Assembly: GCF_023715205.1 (NCBI RefSeq)
Contig: NZ_JAMBNR010000016.1
Coordinates: 1 to 64,000 of the forward strand
Source of the DNA: Mesobacillus maritimus
Lineage (GTDB): Bacteria > Bacillota > Bacilli > Bacillales > Cytobacillaceae
Direction: 5' to 3'
DNA length: 64,000 nt
In this document: piece after piece, positions 17,091-25,876 of the stretch
How the letters are laid out: each line of letters begins with the position of its first letter
Position numbering within the stretch: position 1 is the stretch's first letter
Translations under genes and position numbers: made by a program
The notes under the pieces: generated by a model
Database searches by the model: none
Told to the model about the DNA's origin: nothing
The model's input: the letters and a program-made list of their open reading frames with translations, nothing else

Positions 17091-17131
17091 GCTTTTTTCT
17101 TAAGCTCTGTTGCTTTTGAACAAATAATACG
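17091..17131 (-). repeat. Interspersed repeat, partial copy F (inverted)
   Basis: GCTTTTTTCTTAAGCTCTGT and then TGCTTTTGAA resemble the reversed right end of the repeat family (compare GGCTCTTTTCTCAAACTTTG). The rest of the element is not recognisable. Confidence 0.4.
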
Positions 17132-17586
17132 ACTTAATTGAGCAATGTTATAAAAAATAGTCTTATAAGAAAAGTGCTTGCAACCTTTTTATTAGTCTAA
17201 ATCTCACCATGAACAGCACCCTGGGTGTTTACTAGAAAACTAAAAAATGTGTGGTCACGTATTATTTCATGGGTATCTAGATGGCTAGAGACTTAGTATT
17301 TTCAAGGGTGTATTTAAAATATTTATTGAAATAATGTTCTAAATTTTCAATAAATATTATTGCATTCAAGCAATGAACATTGTATACTTTCATTAAGCCT
17401 AAACATCTAAAGAGTTAGCCCTCTTAAGATCTGTTACTAAGGCCCACTTGGAAGCTTATTTAAACTTATAGTATGGTTTTTTTGACTGTCTAGTCTGAAC
17501 TACGTAAACAACCACAGACAAGAGCCGGTTGCATTTTCTGTGCAGCTGGCTTTTATTTTTAAAAGATTACTAGAGGAGGAATTAGC
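17132..17586. other. Intergenic region upstream of the acyl-CoA dehydrogenase gene
   Basis: About 450 bp. It holds an inverted pair TTATTGAAA...TTTTCAATAA (about 17322-17353) that could bind a regulator. A hairpin AGCCGGTTGCA-ttttc-TGTGCAGCTGGCT near 17522-17551 followed by TTTTATTTTT looks like an intrinsic terminator or attenuator just before the gene. I find no GG-N10-GC sigma-54 promoter here. Confidence 0.45.
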
Positions 17587-18801
17587 GTGTTAAATTTCAA
17601 TTTAAGTGATGAGCAAGTAGCTGTTCAAAAAATGGTAAAGGAATTTGTCGATAACGAAATTAACCCGTATATCAGGGATTGGGATGAGAAAGGGCATTTT
17701 GAATCGTCCATACTGAGAAGGCTTGCTGACTTAGGTTTAATGGGTGTTTGTATTCCTGAACAATATGGTGGTAGCGGGATGGATTATAATACACTCGCAA
17801 TCGTTTGTGAAGAGTTAGAGCGAGGCGATACGGCCTTTAGAACAGCTGTTTCTGTACATACTGGATTAAACAGTTTAACTCTTCTCCAATGGGGAACAGA
17901 GGAACAAAAACAAAAGTTTCTCGTGCCACAAGCAAAAGGTGAAAAAGTAGGAGCTTTTGGATTAACAGAACCTAATGCTGGATCAGATGTTGCTGCAATG
18001 CAGACTTCGGCAGTACTTGATGGCGACCACTACATACTGAACGGTCAGAAGACGTGGATATCACTTTGTGATGTAGCGGACCACTTTCTTGTTTTTGCTT
18101 ACACAGACAAGAGCCAAAAACATCACGGAATTTCAGCCTTTATTGTTGAGCGGACCATGCCAGGTTTCTCATCAAAAGCCATCAAAGGAAAACTTGGAAT
18201 TCGTGCCGGAAACACTGGTGAACTATTTTTTGACAATGTACGTGTGCCAAAAGAAAATCTGCTAGGGAAAGAAGGAGAAGGCTTCAAAATCGCGATGTCG
18301 GCACTTGATAACGGGCGGTTTACGGTTGCAGCTGGAGCTGTCGGACAAATTCGTGCCTGCATTGAAGAAAGCTTAAAGTATTGTCATGAAAGGAAAACTT
18401 TCGGAAAAGAAATTGGAAAACATCAATTAGTTCAGCAAATGTTAGCAAAAATGGAAGCTGGATATCAAATGTCGAGATTACTTGTATTCCGTGCAGGCTG
18501 CCTTAAAAATGAAGGAAAGCGTAATACCCGAGAAACATCTCTAGCAAAATGGCAAGCTTGTGATTTTGCAAATGAAGCGGCGAATGATGCCGTCCAAATA
18601 CATGGTGCTTATGGTTTTTCAAATGAGTACCCAGTTGAACGATTCTTACGTAATTCGAAAGCCCCAGTTATATATGAAGGTACAAGAGAGATTCATACAG
18701 TTATGCAAGCTGAATATTTACTTGGGTATCGCGAAGACAAGCAACTTAGCAATCCTCTTCCTGCATGGCCATTTGAACAAAAAGAGACTATAAAGAACTA
18801 A
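17587..18801 (+). CDS. Acyl-CoA dehydrogenase family protein (first of three)
   Basis: This 404-aa FAD flavoenzyme introduces the alpha,beta double bond in an acyl-CoA and passes electrons to ETF. Motifs: GAFGLTEPNAGSDVAAMQTS (substrate and FAD region), the WISLCDVADHF loop, AVQIHGAYGFSNEYPVERF, and the catalytic Glu364 in VIYEGTREIH. It is about 20 residues longer at the C-terminus than the other two in the window and diverges from them in sequence, so it probably acts on a different acyl-CoA. GTG start with GAGGAGG 7 nt before. It lies upstream of the sigma-54 regulator, outside the main operon. Confidence 0.92.
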   Translation: MLNFNLSDEQVAVQKMVKEFVDNEINPYIRDWDEKGHFESSILRRLADLGLMGVCIPEQYGGSGMDYNTLAIVCEELERGDTAFRTAVSVHTGLNSLTLLQWGTEEQKQKFLVPQAKGEKVGAFGLTEPNAGSDVAAMQTSAVLDGDHYILNGQKTWISLCDVADHFLVFAYTDKSQKHHGISAFIVERTMPGFSSKAIKGKLGIRAGNTGELFFDNVRVPKENLLGKEGEGFKIAMSALDNGRFTVAAGAVGQIRACIEESLKYCHERKTFGKEIGKHQLVQQMLAKMEAGYQMSRLLVFRAGCLKNEGKRNTRETSLAKWQACDFANEAANDAVQIHGAYGFSNEYPVERFLRNSKAPVIYEGTREIHTVMQAEYLLGYREDKQLSNPLPAWPFEQKETIKN

Positions 18802-18873
18802 TTCTTCAGTTGCAAATTTATGTGCAGGAGTCTACCGATTCATTCACGAAATAATTGGCTGAGGTGAAAATAG

Positions 18874-19191
18874 ATGGTAGAAACGATGTTTATTGCTGGT
18901 CATTCTCGACTTCCAGCAGGTATGGCGGCCAAAAACGTATATGAAACACTCACGATAACGGTAGAGTTAGAAAAAAAGTACGGGGTCATTCTCGAAGCGT
19001 CCTGCACACTTGCAACTGAACATGGTCGTGATTATATTGGTAGATTATTGCGAGGATCCAGTATTCTTCATGGAGTTGAGGAATTAATCGAAATCGTAAA
19101 GAAAAACTATTACGGAAAAGCTACAAATGCAATCATTGCTGCATTATCGGACTTACATTATCAATTTCAACAGATCAAATTGAAAAGTTAA
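18874..19191 (+). CDS. DUF3870 domain protein
   Basis: This 105-aa cytosolic protein matches my recollection of DUF3870: it opens MVETMFIAGHSRLPAGMAAK, has ASCTLATEHGRDYIGRLLRG in the middle and a C-terminal helix. Function is unknown. Genes of this family tend to sit near acyl-CoA enzymes and sigma-54 regulators, as here: the preceding gene is an acyl-CoA dehydrogenase and the next is a PAS/AAA+ activator. The ATG follows GAGGTG by 8 nt. The conserved Cys and His suggest ligand or metal binding, but that is a guess. Confidence 0.75.
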   Translation: MVETMFIAGHSRLPAGMAAKNVYETLTITVELEKKYGVILEASCTLATEHGRDYIGRLLRGSSILHGVEELIEIVKKNYYGKATNAIIAALSDLHYQFQQIKLKS

Positions 19192-19212
19192 CGGTCTATC
19201 CTGTTATTCGAG

Positions 19213-19264
19213 GAAGCTAGGTTGCTAACCACTTTTTGTAGGGTGGTATCTTTTACCTAGCTTT
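19213..19264 (+). terminator. Nested hairpin terminator
   Basis: AAGCTAGGT pairs with ACCTAGCTT around an inner hairpin ACCAC...GGTGGT, followed by TCTATAT. It probably ends the DUF3870 transcript. Confidence 0.6.
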
Positions 19265-19284
19265 CTATATAGGTAAGAAACAGG

Positions 19285-19361
19285 TAGCTCATTTATTAGC
19301 TATACGACTATATAAAAGTCTACTTTTATTCTGAAAAACAGCAAAGTTTGCGAGAAGAGCC
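19285..19361 (+). repeat. Interspersed repeat, partial copy E
   Basis: The right end AACAGCAAAGTTTGCGAGAA, then GAGCC, matches the repeat family. A TAGCTCAT string upstream also occurs inside copy A. The left end is missing. Confidence 0.5.
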
Positions 19362-19475
19362 TTATAAAGAGTGCACAACGTAATTACATAATTAGAATTT
19401 GTCTTACCTTAGTGAAGCAAAGGAATTAAGTAGTTTCATGGCCCAAAGATCACAGATTTTCCAAGGGGTGAAAGT

Positions 19476-21158
19476 ATGGCGGCGGTTTTGACCGATAATC
19501 TTCCATTTTCAATGTTTATAACCTCATCAAATGGAACGATTCACTATAGTAATGAGTATCTTGTTCAAAATTTGCCGATTAAAGAACTTAACAGCAAACA
19601 TATACATGAAGTGTTCTCGAACTGGCAAGAGTTGCGTGGAGGGAAAATTATTTACGCTAGTTGCCAAGGGACAAATTGTATATTTATGAAAGAAAAGCTC
19701 CCTCATTCAGAGGATTTTGTTTTTGTTGGTACATTTTCCTCGGAGTTGACCTCTCTTGTAGAGGAACTAGAGCAAGCTAGACGGGTAAATCGTGAACTTG
19801 ATGCCATAATTGAGAATTCATATGATGGAATTTACATTACTGATCGAAATGGCGTTACTGTTAAAACAAATTCTGCGATTGAAAGAATTACCGGGATACC
19901 GAAAGAGTATTACCTAGGCAAAAATGTGAATGATTTAATGAAAAGGGGAATCCTTCAAAATTCGGTTACACACCGTGTTCTTGAGAAAAGAAGAGTGGTC
20001 TCACTCGTACAAGAAAACTATCTAGGTCGTGAAACATTGTTAACGGGGAACCCTGTTTTAAATGAGGAAGGGGATATTGAGGGAGTTGTAACAAATATTC
20101 GTGATTTGTCGGAGTTAAATGAGCTTCAGAGTGCACTACATAAGGCAAATGAGTTGAACAATACGTATAAAAAAGAAATTGAACGTCTGAAAGGTAAGGG
20201 CGCTCGACCAAAAGGTGTGATTATACGTAGCGATTCAATGAAAACGATCTATGATACAGCAGCTAGAGTTGCAAATGTGGACGCAACGGTTTTGATTCTT
20301 GGAGAGACTGGTACCGGGAAAGAAGTCCTTGCACGTTTTATTTATGAAAATAGTGAAAGAAGTCGGAAGGGGGATTTTATTAAAATAAATTGTGGCGCGA
20401 TTCCTCCGGATTTATTGGAATCAGAATTATTCGGTTATGTGGGAGGAGCGTTTACAGGGGCGAATTCAAAAGGGAAACCAGGTATGTTTGAGTTGGCGAA
20501 TGAGGGTGTTTTATTTTTAGATGAAGTGGGAGAGCTTCCGCTACATCTACAAGTGAAATTATTGAGAGTGATTCAGGAGAGAGAAGTCCAACGAATAGGG
20601 GGAATGAAACCCATTCGTTTAGATGTGCGATTAATTGCAGCGACAAATCGGAATCTGAAAGAAATGGTTTCAAAAGGCACATTTCGGGAAGATCTCTACT
20701 ATCGGTTAAATGTTGTTCCCATCTCAATCCCACCTCTATCTGAGCGGAAAGATGATATCCTTCCATTGGTAAATTATTATTTTGACGTGATGAACACCAA
20801 ATACCAAAAACAGAAGAAAGTTTCATCTGCCCTTAATGACTTCTTTTATCAATATAATTGGCCAGGAAATGTTCGGGAGTTGGCTAATTTAATTGAACGA
20901 ATGGTCCTAGTTACGGAGGAAGACCTCTTAATGGTTGCACATTTACCTACCGAGTATCGGGAATCAAAGGAGGCAGCATTTCAAGTTAATGGACTGATGA
21001 CATTGAAAGAAGCGGCTGAAATGGCCGAAGAACGAGTTCTTCAGTTAGCAGTTACTAAGTATTCGAATACATATCAAATAGCCGAGGCACTAGATTCAAG
21101 CCAACCAACCATCGTCAGGAAATTAAAAAAATACAATTTAAAACTAAAGGATGCTTGA
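19476..21158 (+). CDS. Sigma-54-dependent transcriptional activator, PAS-AAA+-HTH
   Basis: This 560-aa cytosolic activator remodels sigma-54 (SigL) RNA polymerase by ATP hydrolysis. An N-terminal PAS-like sensor region (1-100) and a clearer PAS domain (about 107-215, DGIYITDRNGVTVKTNSA) precede the AAA+ domain: Walker A GETGTGKE 276-283, the sigma-54 contact loop GAFTGA 324-329, Walker B VLFLDE 345-350. The C-terminus has a Fis/TyrR-like HTH (NTYQIAEALDSSQPTIVRKL). There is no phospho-receiver, so it probably senses a small molecule. A -24/-12 promoter and palindromes lie 260-400 bp downstream, before the catabolic operon it should control. Confidence 0.95.
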   Translation: MAAVLTDNLPFSMFITSSNGTIHYSNEYLVQNLPIKELNSKHIHEVFSNWQELRGGKIIYASCQGTNCIFMKEKLPHSEDFVFVGTFSSELTSLVEELEQARRVNRELDAIIENSYDGIYITDRNGVTVKTNSAIERITGIPKEYYLGKNVNDLMKRGILQNSVTHRVLEKRRVVSLVQENYLGRETLLTGNPVLNEEGDIEGVVTNIRDLSELNELQSALHKANELNNTYKKEIERLKGKGARPKGVIIRSDSMKTIYDTAARVANVDATVLILGETGTGKEVLARFIYENSERSRKGDFIKINCGAIPPDLLESELFGYVGGAFTGANSKGKPGMFELANEGVLFLDEVGELPLHLQVKLLRVIQEREVQRIGGMKPIRLDVRLIAATNRNLKEMVSKGTFREDLYYRLNVVPISIPPLSERKDDILPLVNYYFDVMNTKYQKQKKVSSALNDFFYQYNWPGNVRELANLIERMVLVTEEDLLMVAHLPTEYRESKEAAFQVNGLMTLKEAAEMAEERVLQLAVTKYSNTYQIAEALDSSQPTIVRKLKKYNLKLKDA

Positions 21159-21171
21159 TTTATTATAAGTT

Positions 21172-21207
21172 AACCACTTTTTCGACTAAAGAAAGAGTGG
21201 TTTTTTC
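21172..21207 (+). terminator. Terminator of the sigma-54 activator gene
   Basis: AACCACTTT...AGAGTGGTT followed by six T lies just after the regulator stop codon. Confidence 0.85.
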
Positions 21208-21225
21208 ATTTTCATTTTATTTAAT

Positions 21226-21408
21226 GGCTGTTTTCGTAACGATTGTTGTTAAAATCTTAAAGCCGATTTAACGCAGAATCAGGCATTTTGTGTGTTCGTA
21301 CTTTGTTTGCTTGCGTTTTTCTCCTAATCTAAAAAGTCTTTTCCAGTGAAAATAAAGTGATTTCTCATTATTTCATCTCGAAAAGCAATAAAGTTTGAGA
21401 AAAGAGCT
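21226..21408 (+). repeat. Interspersed repeat (MITE-like), copy B
   Basis: The left end is GGCTGTTTTCGTAACGATTG, then TTGTTAAAATC; the right end is AATAAAGTTTGAGAAAAGAG, then CT. It has the same inverted termini as copy A with a diverged centre. It lies between the regulator and its presumed target promoter. Confidence 0.75.
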
Positions 21409-21414
21409 GATTTA

Positions 21415-21507
21415 ATTCAATTTTGAATCGATTGATTCAGTATTGAATCCTATTGTTAAGTGGGAATTTGTCACTTTATGCGATTTATTAATTCAATTTT
21501 GAATTAA
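21415..21507. promoter_or_regulatory. Triple palindrome, probable upstream activator sites
   Basis: Three related inverted repeats occur: ATTCAATTTTGAAT (21415-21428), GATTCAGTATTGAATC (21434-21449) and TTAATTCAATTTTGAATTAA (21488-21507). All share ATTCA-n4-TGAAT. They lie 50-145 bp upstream of a sigma-54 promoter, the usual place for enhancer sites, and downstream of the activator gene. The binding protein is inferred. Confidence 0.7.
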
Positions 21508-21556
21508 TTCTCTACTAGAAAATAATGAAAACCCTATCCTAATAGGGTTTTGTAAG

Positions 21557-21573
21557 TTGGCATACTTCTTGCA
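21557..21573 (+). promoter_or_regulatory. Sigma-54 (SigL) promoter, -24/-12
   Basis: TTGGCATACTTCTTGCAT matches the sigma-54 consensus TTGGCAC-N5-TTGCA, with the invariant GG (21559-21560) and GC (21571-21572) exactly ten bases apart. It is 37 bp before the first gene of the catabolic operon. Confidence 0.85.
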
Positions 21574-21608
21574 TCATATAAAGTATTAGAAAAAAGGAGG
21601 CAATACAT

Positions 21609-22757
21609 ATGTTAGCAACTTTACCGCAAGAAATTGAGCAAATGAAACAAATGGTGAAAAATTTTGTTGATCGAGAAGTAGATCCATATGCACAGCAAAT
21701 TGAAGATGAAGACAAAATTCCACAACATTTGATTGAACAAGCGAAAGAGTTAGGTTTATTTGGGTTAAGTATACCTGAAGAATATGGCGGGATTGGATTA
21801 AATACCGTTGGAAAAGCGGTTGTGCTTGAGCAACTTGGACGTACGCATAATGGGTTTGTGAGCTTAATTAGTGCTCACACAGGAATAGGAAGTACGGGAC
21901 TTGTCAAATTGGCATCAGATTATTTAAAGCAAAAATATTTACCTGATATGGCGGCAGGGAGAAAAATTGCTGCATTTGCTCTTTCTGAACCAGGTGCAGG
22001 TTCAGATGCAACCAATTTGTCGACTCGCGCAGAAAAAGTTGGCGATAAGTGGATTTTGAATGGAACAAAGCATTTTATTACCAACGCTCCCGTTGCAGAT
22101 GTCTTTACTGTGTTTGCTATGAATGATAAAGAAAAGGGTGCAAAAGGTGGTATTACAGCATTCCTCGTAGAAAAAGGCTTTCCTGGTTTCACGATTGGAA
22201 AACAAGATAAGAAAATGGGCTTGCGAGGATCTTATACAGCTCAATTGATTTTTGAAGATTGTGAAGTACCTGAGGAAAACGTAATTGGTGAAGTAGGTAT
22301 GGGTTATATGTCAGCGTTAAAAATTCTTGGAGAAGGACGTATTGGCTTGGCTGCAAGAGCGGTTGGCTCTTGTGACAAATTAATTGAATTATCAGCCTCT
22401 TACTCGAAGGAACGGATTCAATTTGGTCGTCCGATAGCAGATAACCAAGCAATTCAATGGATGTTAGCCGACATGGCAACTGAGACGGAAGCGGCGAGAA
22501 CGTTAACATTAAAGGCTGCTTATATGGTGGATGAAGGAAAAACAGTTATAAAAGAAGCCTCAATGGCAAAATTATTTGCTTCCGACGTATTTAACCGGGT
22601 TGCAGACAAGGCTGTTCAAATCCATGGTGGCATGGGATATGTTTCCGATTATCCAGTAGAACGTTTCTATCGTGATGCAAGGATCACAAAAATCTATGAA
22701 GGTACGAATGAAATCCAACGATTAATCATTGCAAGAAGAATTTTAGAAGAGAATTAA
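21609..22757 (+). CDS. Acyl-CoA dehydrogenase, short/medium-chain type (second of three)
   Basis: This 382-aa FAD enzyme opens the catabolic operon. Motifs: IAAFALSEPGAGSDATNLST, the FITNAPVADVFTV loop, DKAVQIHGGMGYVSDYPVER, and catalytic Glu364 in KIYEGTNEIQR, as in the MmgC/short-chain branch. Length is standard. AAAGGAGG lies about 9 nt before the ATG. It is the first gene after the sigma-54 promoter, so oxidation of the imported acid is under the PAS activator. It is closely similar to the 31064 paralogue (shared FGLSIPEEYGG), which suggests duplication followed by specialisation. Confidence 0.95.
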   Translation: MLATLPQEIEQMKQMVKNFVDREVDPYAQQIEDEDKIPQHLIEQAKELGLFGLSIPEEYGGIGLNTVGKAVVLEQLGRTHNGFVSLISAHTGIGSTGLVKLASDYLKQKYLPDMAAGRKIAAFALSEPGAGSDATNLSTRAEKVGDKWILNGTKHFITNAPVADVFTVFAMNDKEKGAKGGITAFLVEKGFPGFTIGKQDKKMGLRGSYTAQLIFEDCEVPEENVIGEVGMGYMSALKILGEGRIGLAARAVGSCDKLIELSASYSKERIQFGRPIADNQAIQWMLADMATETEAARTLTLKAAYMVDEGKTVIKEASMAKLFASDVFNRVADKAVQIHGGMGYVSDYPVERFYRDARITKIYEGTNEIQRLIIARRILEEN

Positions 22758-22865
22758 TCAGTATGTTTGCCAGTAATAAAATTACTAAACTATACGACGT
22801 TGGCTGTTAGATGCAAAGTTGAAACGAAGAAATGGCCAAGTCGAATATGAAAAGGAGGCGAAAAG

Positions 22866-24824
22866 ATGGATCAAACACTTAAGCCTGAAAAAAAAATAGA
22901 TACATCAGTTAAGGAAAAACCGGCTTATATTGAGGAATTGTGGCGTTCTCGAAAAGAAGGCTGGAATAAATCAAGAATATTAATGTTGATTATTTCGGTT
23001 CTTGCAATTGGGATGTCAGTTTTCCATATATATACTGCAGGTTTTGGGACATTGCCTTCTTGGGAGCAGAGAAGTATTCACGTAGTCTGGGCACTACTTC
23101 TCATCTTTCTATTGTTTCCGTTTAAAAAGAAAGGGAAATTTGGTGTAATTGATATCATTTTTGTTGTCATTACCCTAGTAGTTGGAACTTACATTATGTT
23201 CGGTGCAGAAGGTATTCAAAGTAGGCAAGGGAATGTATCTTCAAATGATATGATTTTCGGAACACTCCTTCTTGCTCTCGTTTTAGAAGCAACAAGAAGA
23301 ACAAACGGATTTTTTATGATGTTAATAGGATTGTTCTTCCTTGTCTATATTTTCTTTGGACAGTACTTTCCAGGAATACTTGCTCATCCAGGAGCGAGGT
23401 ACGGAAAAATGATCGACCAGATGTTTAATAGCACATTGGGACTCTTTGGTTCGCCAATCTATGTCAGTTCTACCATTCTGGTATTGTTTGTCGTATTTGG
23501 ATCGTTCCTGATGAAATCCGGTGGAGGTCAGTTTTTCACCAATTTTGCTTTTGGCGCACTTGGAAATAAGACAGGTGGTCCTGCACTTTCATCGGTAGGT
23601 GCTAGTGCCTTAGTTTCAACGATTACAGGGAATGGTGCAGCCAACGCGGCAATTACAGGTTCCTTCACAATTCCATTGATGAAGAAGCTTGGATATTCGA
23701 AAAAGTTTTCTGCTGCGGTAGAAGCGGTCGCTTCACAAGGTGGACAAATCATGCCACCAATAATGGGAGCTTCAGTGTTTATCATGGCAGAGGCTACAGG
23801 GATTCCTTATATCAAACTCGCATTATACGCGTTAATCCCTGCTGTTATCTACTTTCTCATTGCTGGATTTATCGTATATTTCCATGCAAAACGACTTAAA
23901 CTTGCTGGGATTCCGAAAGAGCAACTACCTGATCCAAAAAAGATTCTAATAAGAGAAGGGTATCTGTTCCTCCCAATCCTCATTATTATTGGTCTAATGG
24001 TCTATGGTTATAGTCCGATGAAGGCTGGTTTTTACGCGATTCTATTAACGATTGTGATTAGTTGGATTCGCAAGTCGACGAGAATGGGCTTCTTAGATAT
24101 TCTTGCAGCATTAGAAACTGGTATTCGAGGAGCTCTAGCAGTTATTGCGGCATGTGCCACTGCAGGGATTATTGTCGGGGCAGTTTCGTTAACAGGATTG
24201 GGCCTAAACTTTTCAAGATTTGTTATCGACTTAGCAGGCGGGCAATTGCTTCCATTATTGCTCTTGATTGCAGTGGCATCAATTATTCTCGGGATGGGAA
24301 TGCCAACTGTTTCTGCTTATGTCATTCTTTCTGTTTTGGGTGTACCAGCTTTAACCGACGCAGGGGTTAATTTAATTGCGGCTCACATGTTTGTGTTCTA
24401 TTTTGGAGTACTATCTGGATTAACACCACCTGTAGCGATTACTGCCTACACGACAGCTGGAATTGCAGGATCAAATCCAAACGCGACTGCACTATATGCA
24501 ATTCGAATTGGTGCAGGAGGATTCTTAATTCCGTTTATATTCGTCTATAACCCAGAATTGTTATTGCAAAATGGGAACGTATTCGAAATTACGTTAGCGG
24601 TAGTAAGCGCGCTGTTTAGTTGCTTTTTGTTTTCGGCGGCAATGGAAAACTACTTTATAAGCGAGATGAATTTAATCCAAAGATTACTAATGTTTGCTGC
24701 TGCAGTAACCTTAATCATCCCAGGTCTAGCAACAGACCTTGCTGGTATTCTTTTATTTGTTCTGATTTATTTCTGGCAAAAACGGTCCGTTGACCAAAGT
24801 TCAACAAAATCAGTAAATGCATAG
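22866..24824 (+). CDS. TRAP transporter fused permease (DctQM type, TAXI family)
   Basis: This 652-aa membrane protein fuses the small (DctQ-like, about 1-180) and large (DctM-like) subunits of a tripartite ATP-independent periplasmic-type transporter. More than 14 hydrophobic segments are visible. Large-subunit motifs include GNGAANAAITGSFTIPLMKK, SQGGQIMPPIMGAS and GMGMPTVSAYVI. It drives uptake of an organic acid using a sodium or proton gradient with the TAXI-type binding lipoprotein encoded 18 bp downstream. AAAGGAGG precedes the ATG by 8 nt. Position behind an acyl-CoA dehydrogenase and before an acyl-CoA ligase points to a carboxylic acid substrate. Confidence 0.94.
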   Translation: MDQTLKPEKKIDTSVKEKPAYIEELWRSRKEGWNKSRILMLIISVLAIGMSVFHIYTAGFGTLPSWEQRSIHVVWALLLIFLLFPFKKKGKFGVIDIIFVVITLVVGTYIMFGAEGIQSRQGNVSSNDMIFGTLLLALVLEATRRTNGFFMMLIGLFFLVYIFFGQYFPGILAHPGARYGKMIDQMFNSTLGLFGSPIYVSSTILVLFVVFGSFLMKSGGGQFFTNFAFGALGNKTGGPALSSVGASALVSTITGNGAANAAITGSFTIPLMKKLGYSKKFSAAVEAVASQGGQIMPPIMGASVFIMAEATGIPYIKLALYALIPAVIYFLIAGFIVYFHAKRLKLAGIPKEQLPDPKKILIREGYLFLPILIIIGLMVYGYSPMKAGFYAILLTIVISWIRKSTRMGFLDILAALETGIRGALAVIAACATAGIIVGAVSLTGLGLNFSRFVIDLAGGQLLPLLLLIAVASIILGMGMPTVSAYVILSVLGVPALTDAGVNLIAAHMFVFYFGVLSGLTPPVAITAYTTAGIAGSNPNATALYAIRIGAGGFLIPFIFVYNPELLLQNGNVFEITLAVVSALFSCFLFSAAMENYFISEMNLIQRLLMFAAAVTLIIPGLATDLAGILLFVLIYFWQKRSVDQSSTKSVNA

Positions 24825-24842
24825 ACGTGAGGAGCGATTTTA

Positions 24843-25859
24843 TTGAAAAGAAAAGGAAAACTAATTTTATTGTTAATCATCTGTACTTCGTTGATTCTAG
24901 CAGCATGTGGTGGAGGGAACAATGAAGCCTCTGGCGAAGAAGGGAAGTTGACAGCACCAAGTAAATTCCTGCGTATAGGTTCAGGTCCAATGGGGTCTGG
25001 GTGGTTTCCAATCACAACTGTCATGTCAGAGGTGTACATGGATGAATTTGGTGGATTGAATGCATCACAACTAGAAGGAGGTTCAACCGCTAACCTTAAA
25101 TCGCTCGATGTTGGGGATGTTGAAATAGGACTTAACTATACATCAGATTTTGCAGATGCAATTGTTGGTGAAGGAAGCTTTGATAAACCATTAAAAACGG
25201 TTACTGGTATTGCATCTTTGTATCCGGTTTATCAAACGATTGCAACTCTAAAGAAAAAGGATGATATCAATAAAATTGAGGATATTGTTGATAAACATAT
25301 TTTCTTAGGCCCAAAAGATGGCGGTGGTCCAGTCGCATTTTGGAAAATGATGGATGAATATGGAATTGATGAAAAAACAATTAAAGCTGCCGGTGGGAAA
25401 ATCTCTTATGGTAGCTATAATGATGGAGCTTCGATGATGGCGGATGGAAATGTTGATGTTTTCCTAGGTGGCGGTGGTCCAGCAATTGCTGCCTTACAGG
25501 AAATCGAAATGACAAATGAATTGAAAATCATTCCGATTGATCAAGACAAACTAGAAAGCATTAATGAAAAGGGATTTGGAATCGCCTATGATAACCTTCC
25601 TGCTGGGACTTACAAGGGGCAAGATGAGGATGTTCCAACCTATACAATGGTAGCAATGTTAACCGCTCAAAAAGATTTGGATGAAGAATATGTTTACAAT
25701 TTAACTAAAGTTTTCTGGGAAAACATGGATTCGTTTGAAGCGCAAATTCCTGAGAGGGCAAAGTATTTTACTTTAGATACTGTTTTAGACGGAATTGACC
25801 CAGAAACTCTTCACCCAGGAGCAAAGAAATACTATGAAGAACAAGGTGTTCTTAAATAA
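24843..25859 (+). CDS. TAXI-family TRAP transporter solute-binding lipoprotein
   Basis: This 338-aa binding protein captures the substrate outside the membrane. The N-terminus is a lipoprotein signal with lipobox LAAC and Cys22 followed by GGG. The mature protein has the TAXI features FLRIGSGPMGSGWFPI, EGGSTANLKSLDVGDVEIGL and VFLGGGGPAIAAL. The start is TTG with GAGGAG about 7 nt before; it is 18 bp after the permease gene, so the two form one transporter. Glutamate and related organic acids are the known TAXI ligands; this ligand is unknown. Confidence 0.93.
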   Translation: MKRKGKLILLLIICTSLILAACGGGNNEASGEEGKLTAPSKFLRIGSGPMGSGWFPITTVMSEVYMDEFGGLNASQLEGGSTANLKSLDVGDVEIGLNYTSDFADAIVGEGSFDKPLKTVTGIASLYPVYQTIATLKKKDDINKIEDIVDKHIFLGPKDGGGPVAFWKMMDEYGIDEKTIKAAGGKISYGSYNDGASMMADGNVDVFLGGGGPAIAALQEIEMTNELKIIPIDQDKLESINEKGFGIAYDNLPAGTYKGQDEDVPTYTMVAMLTAQKDLDEEYVYNLTKVFWENMDSFEAQIPERAKYFTLDTVLDGIDPETLHPGAKKYYEEQGVLK

Positions 25860-25876
25860 GAGTGGGGGAATGAGGA

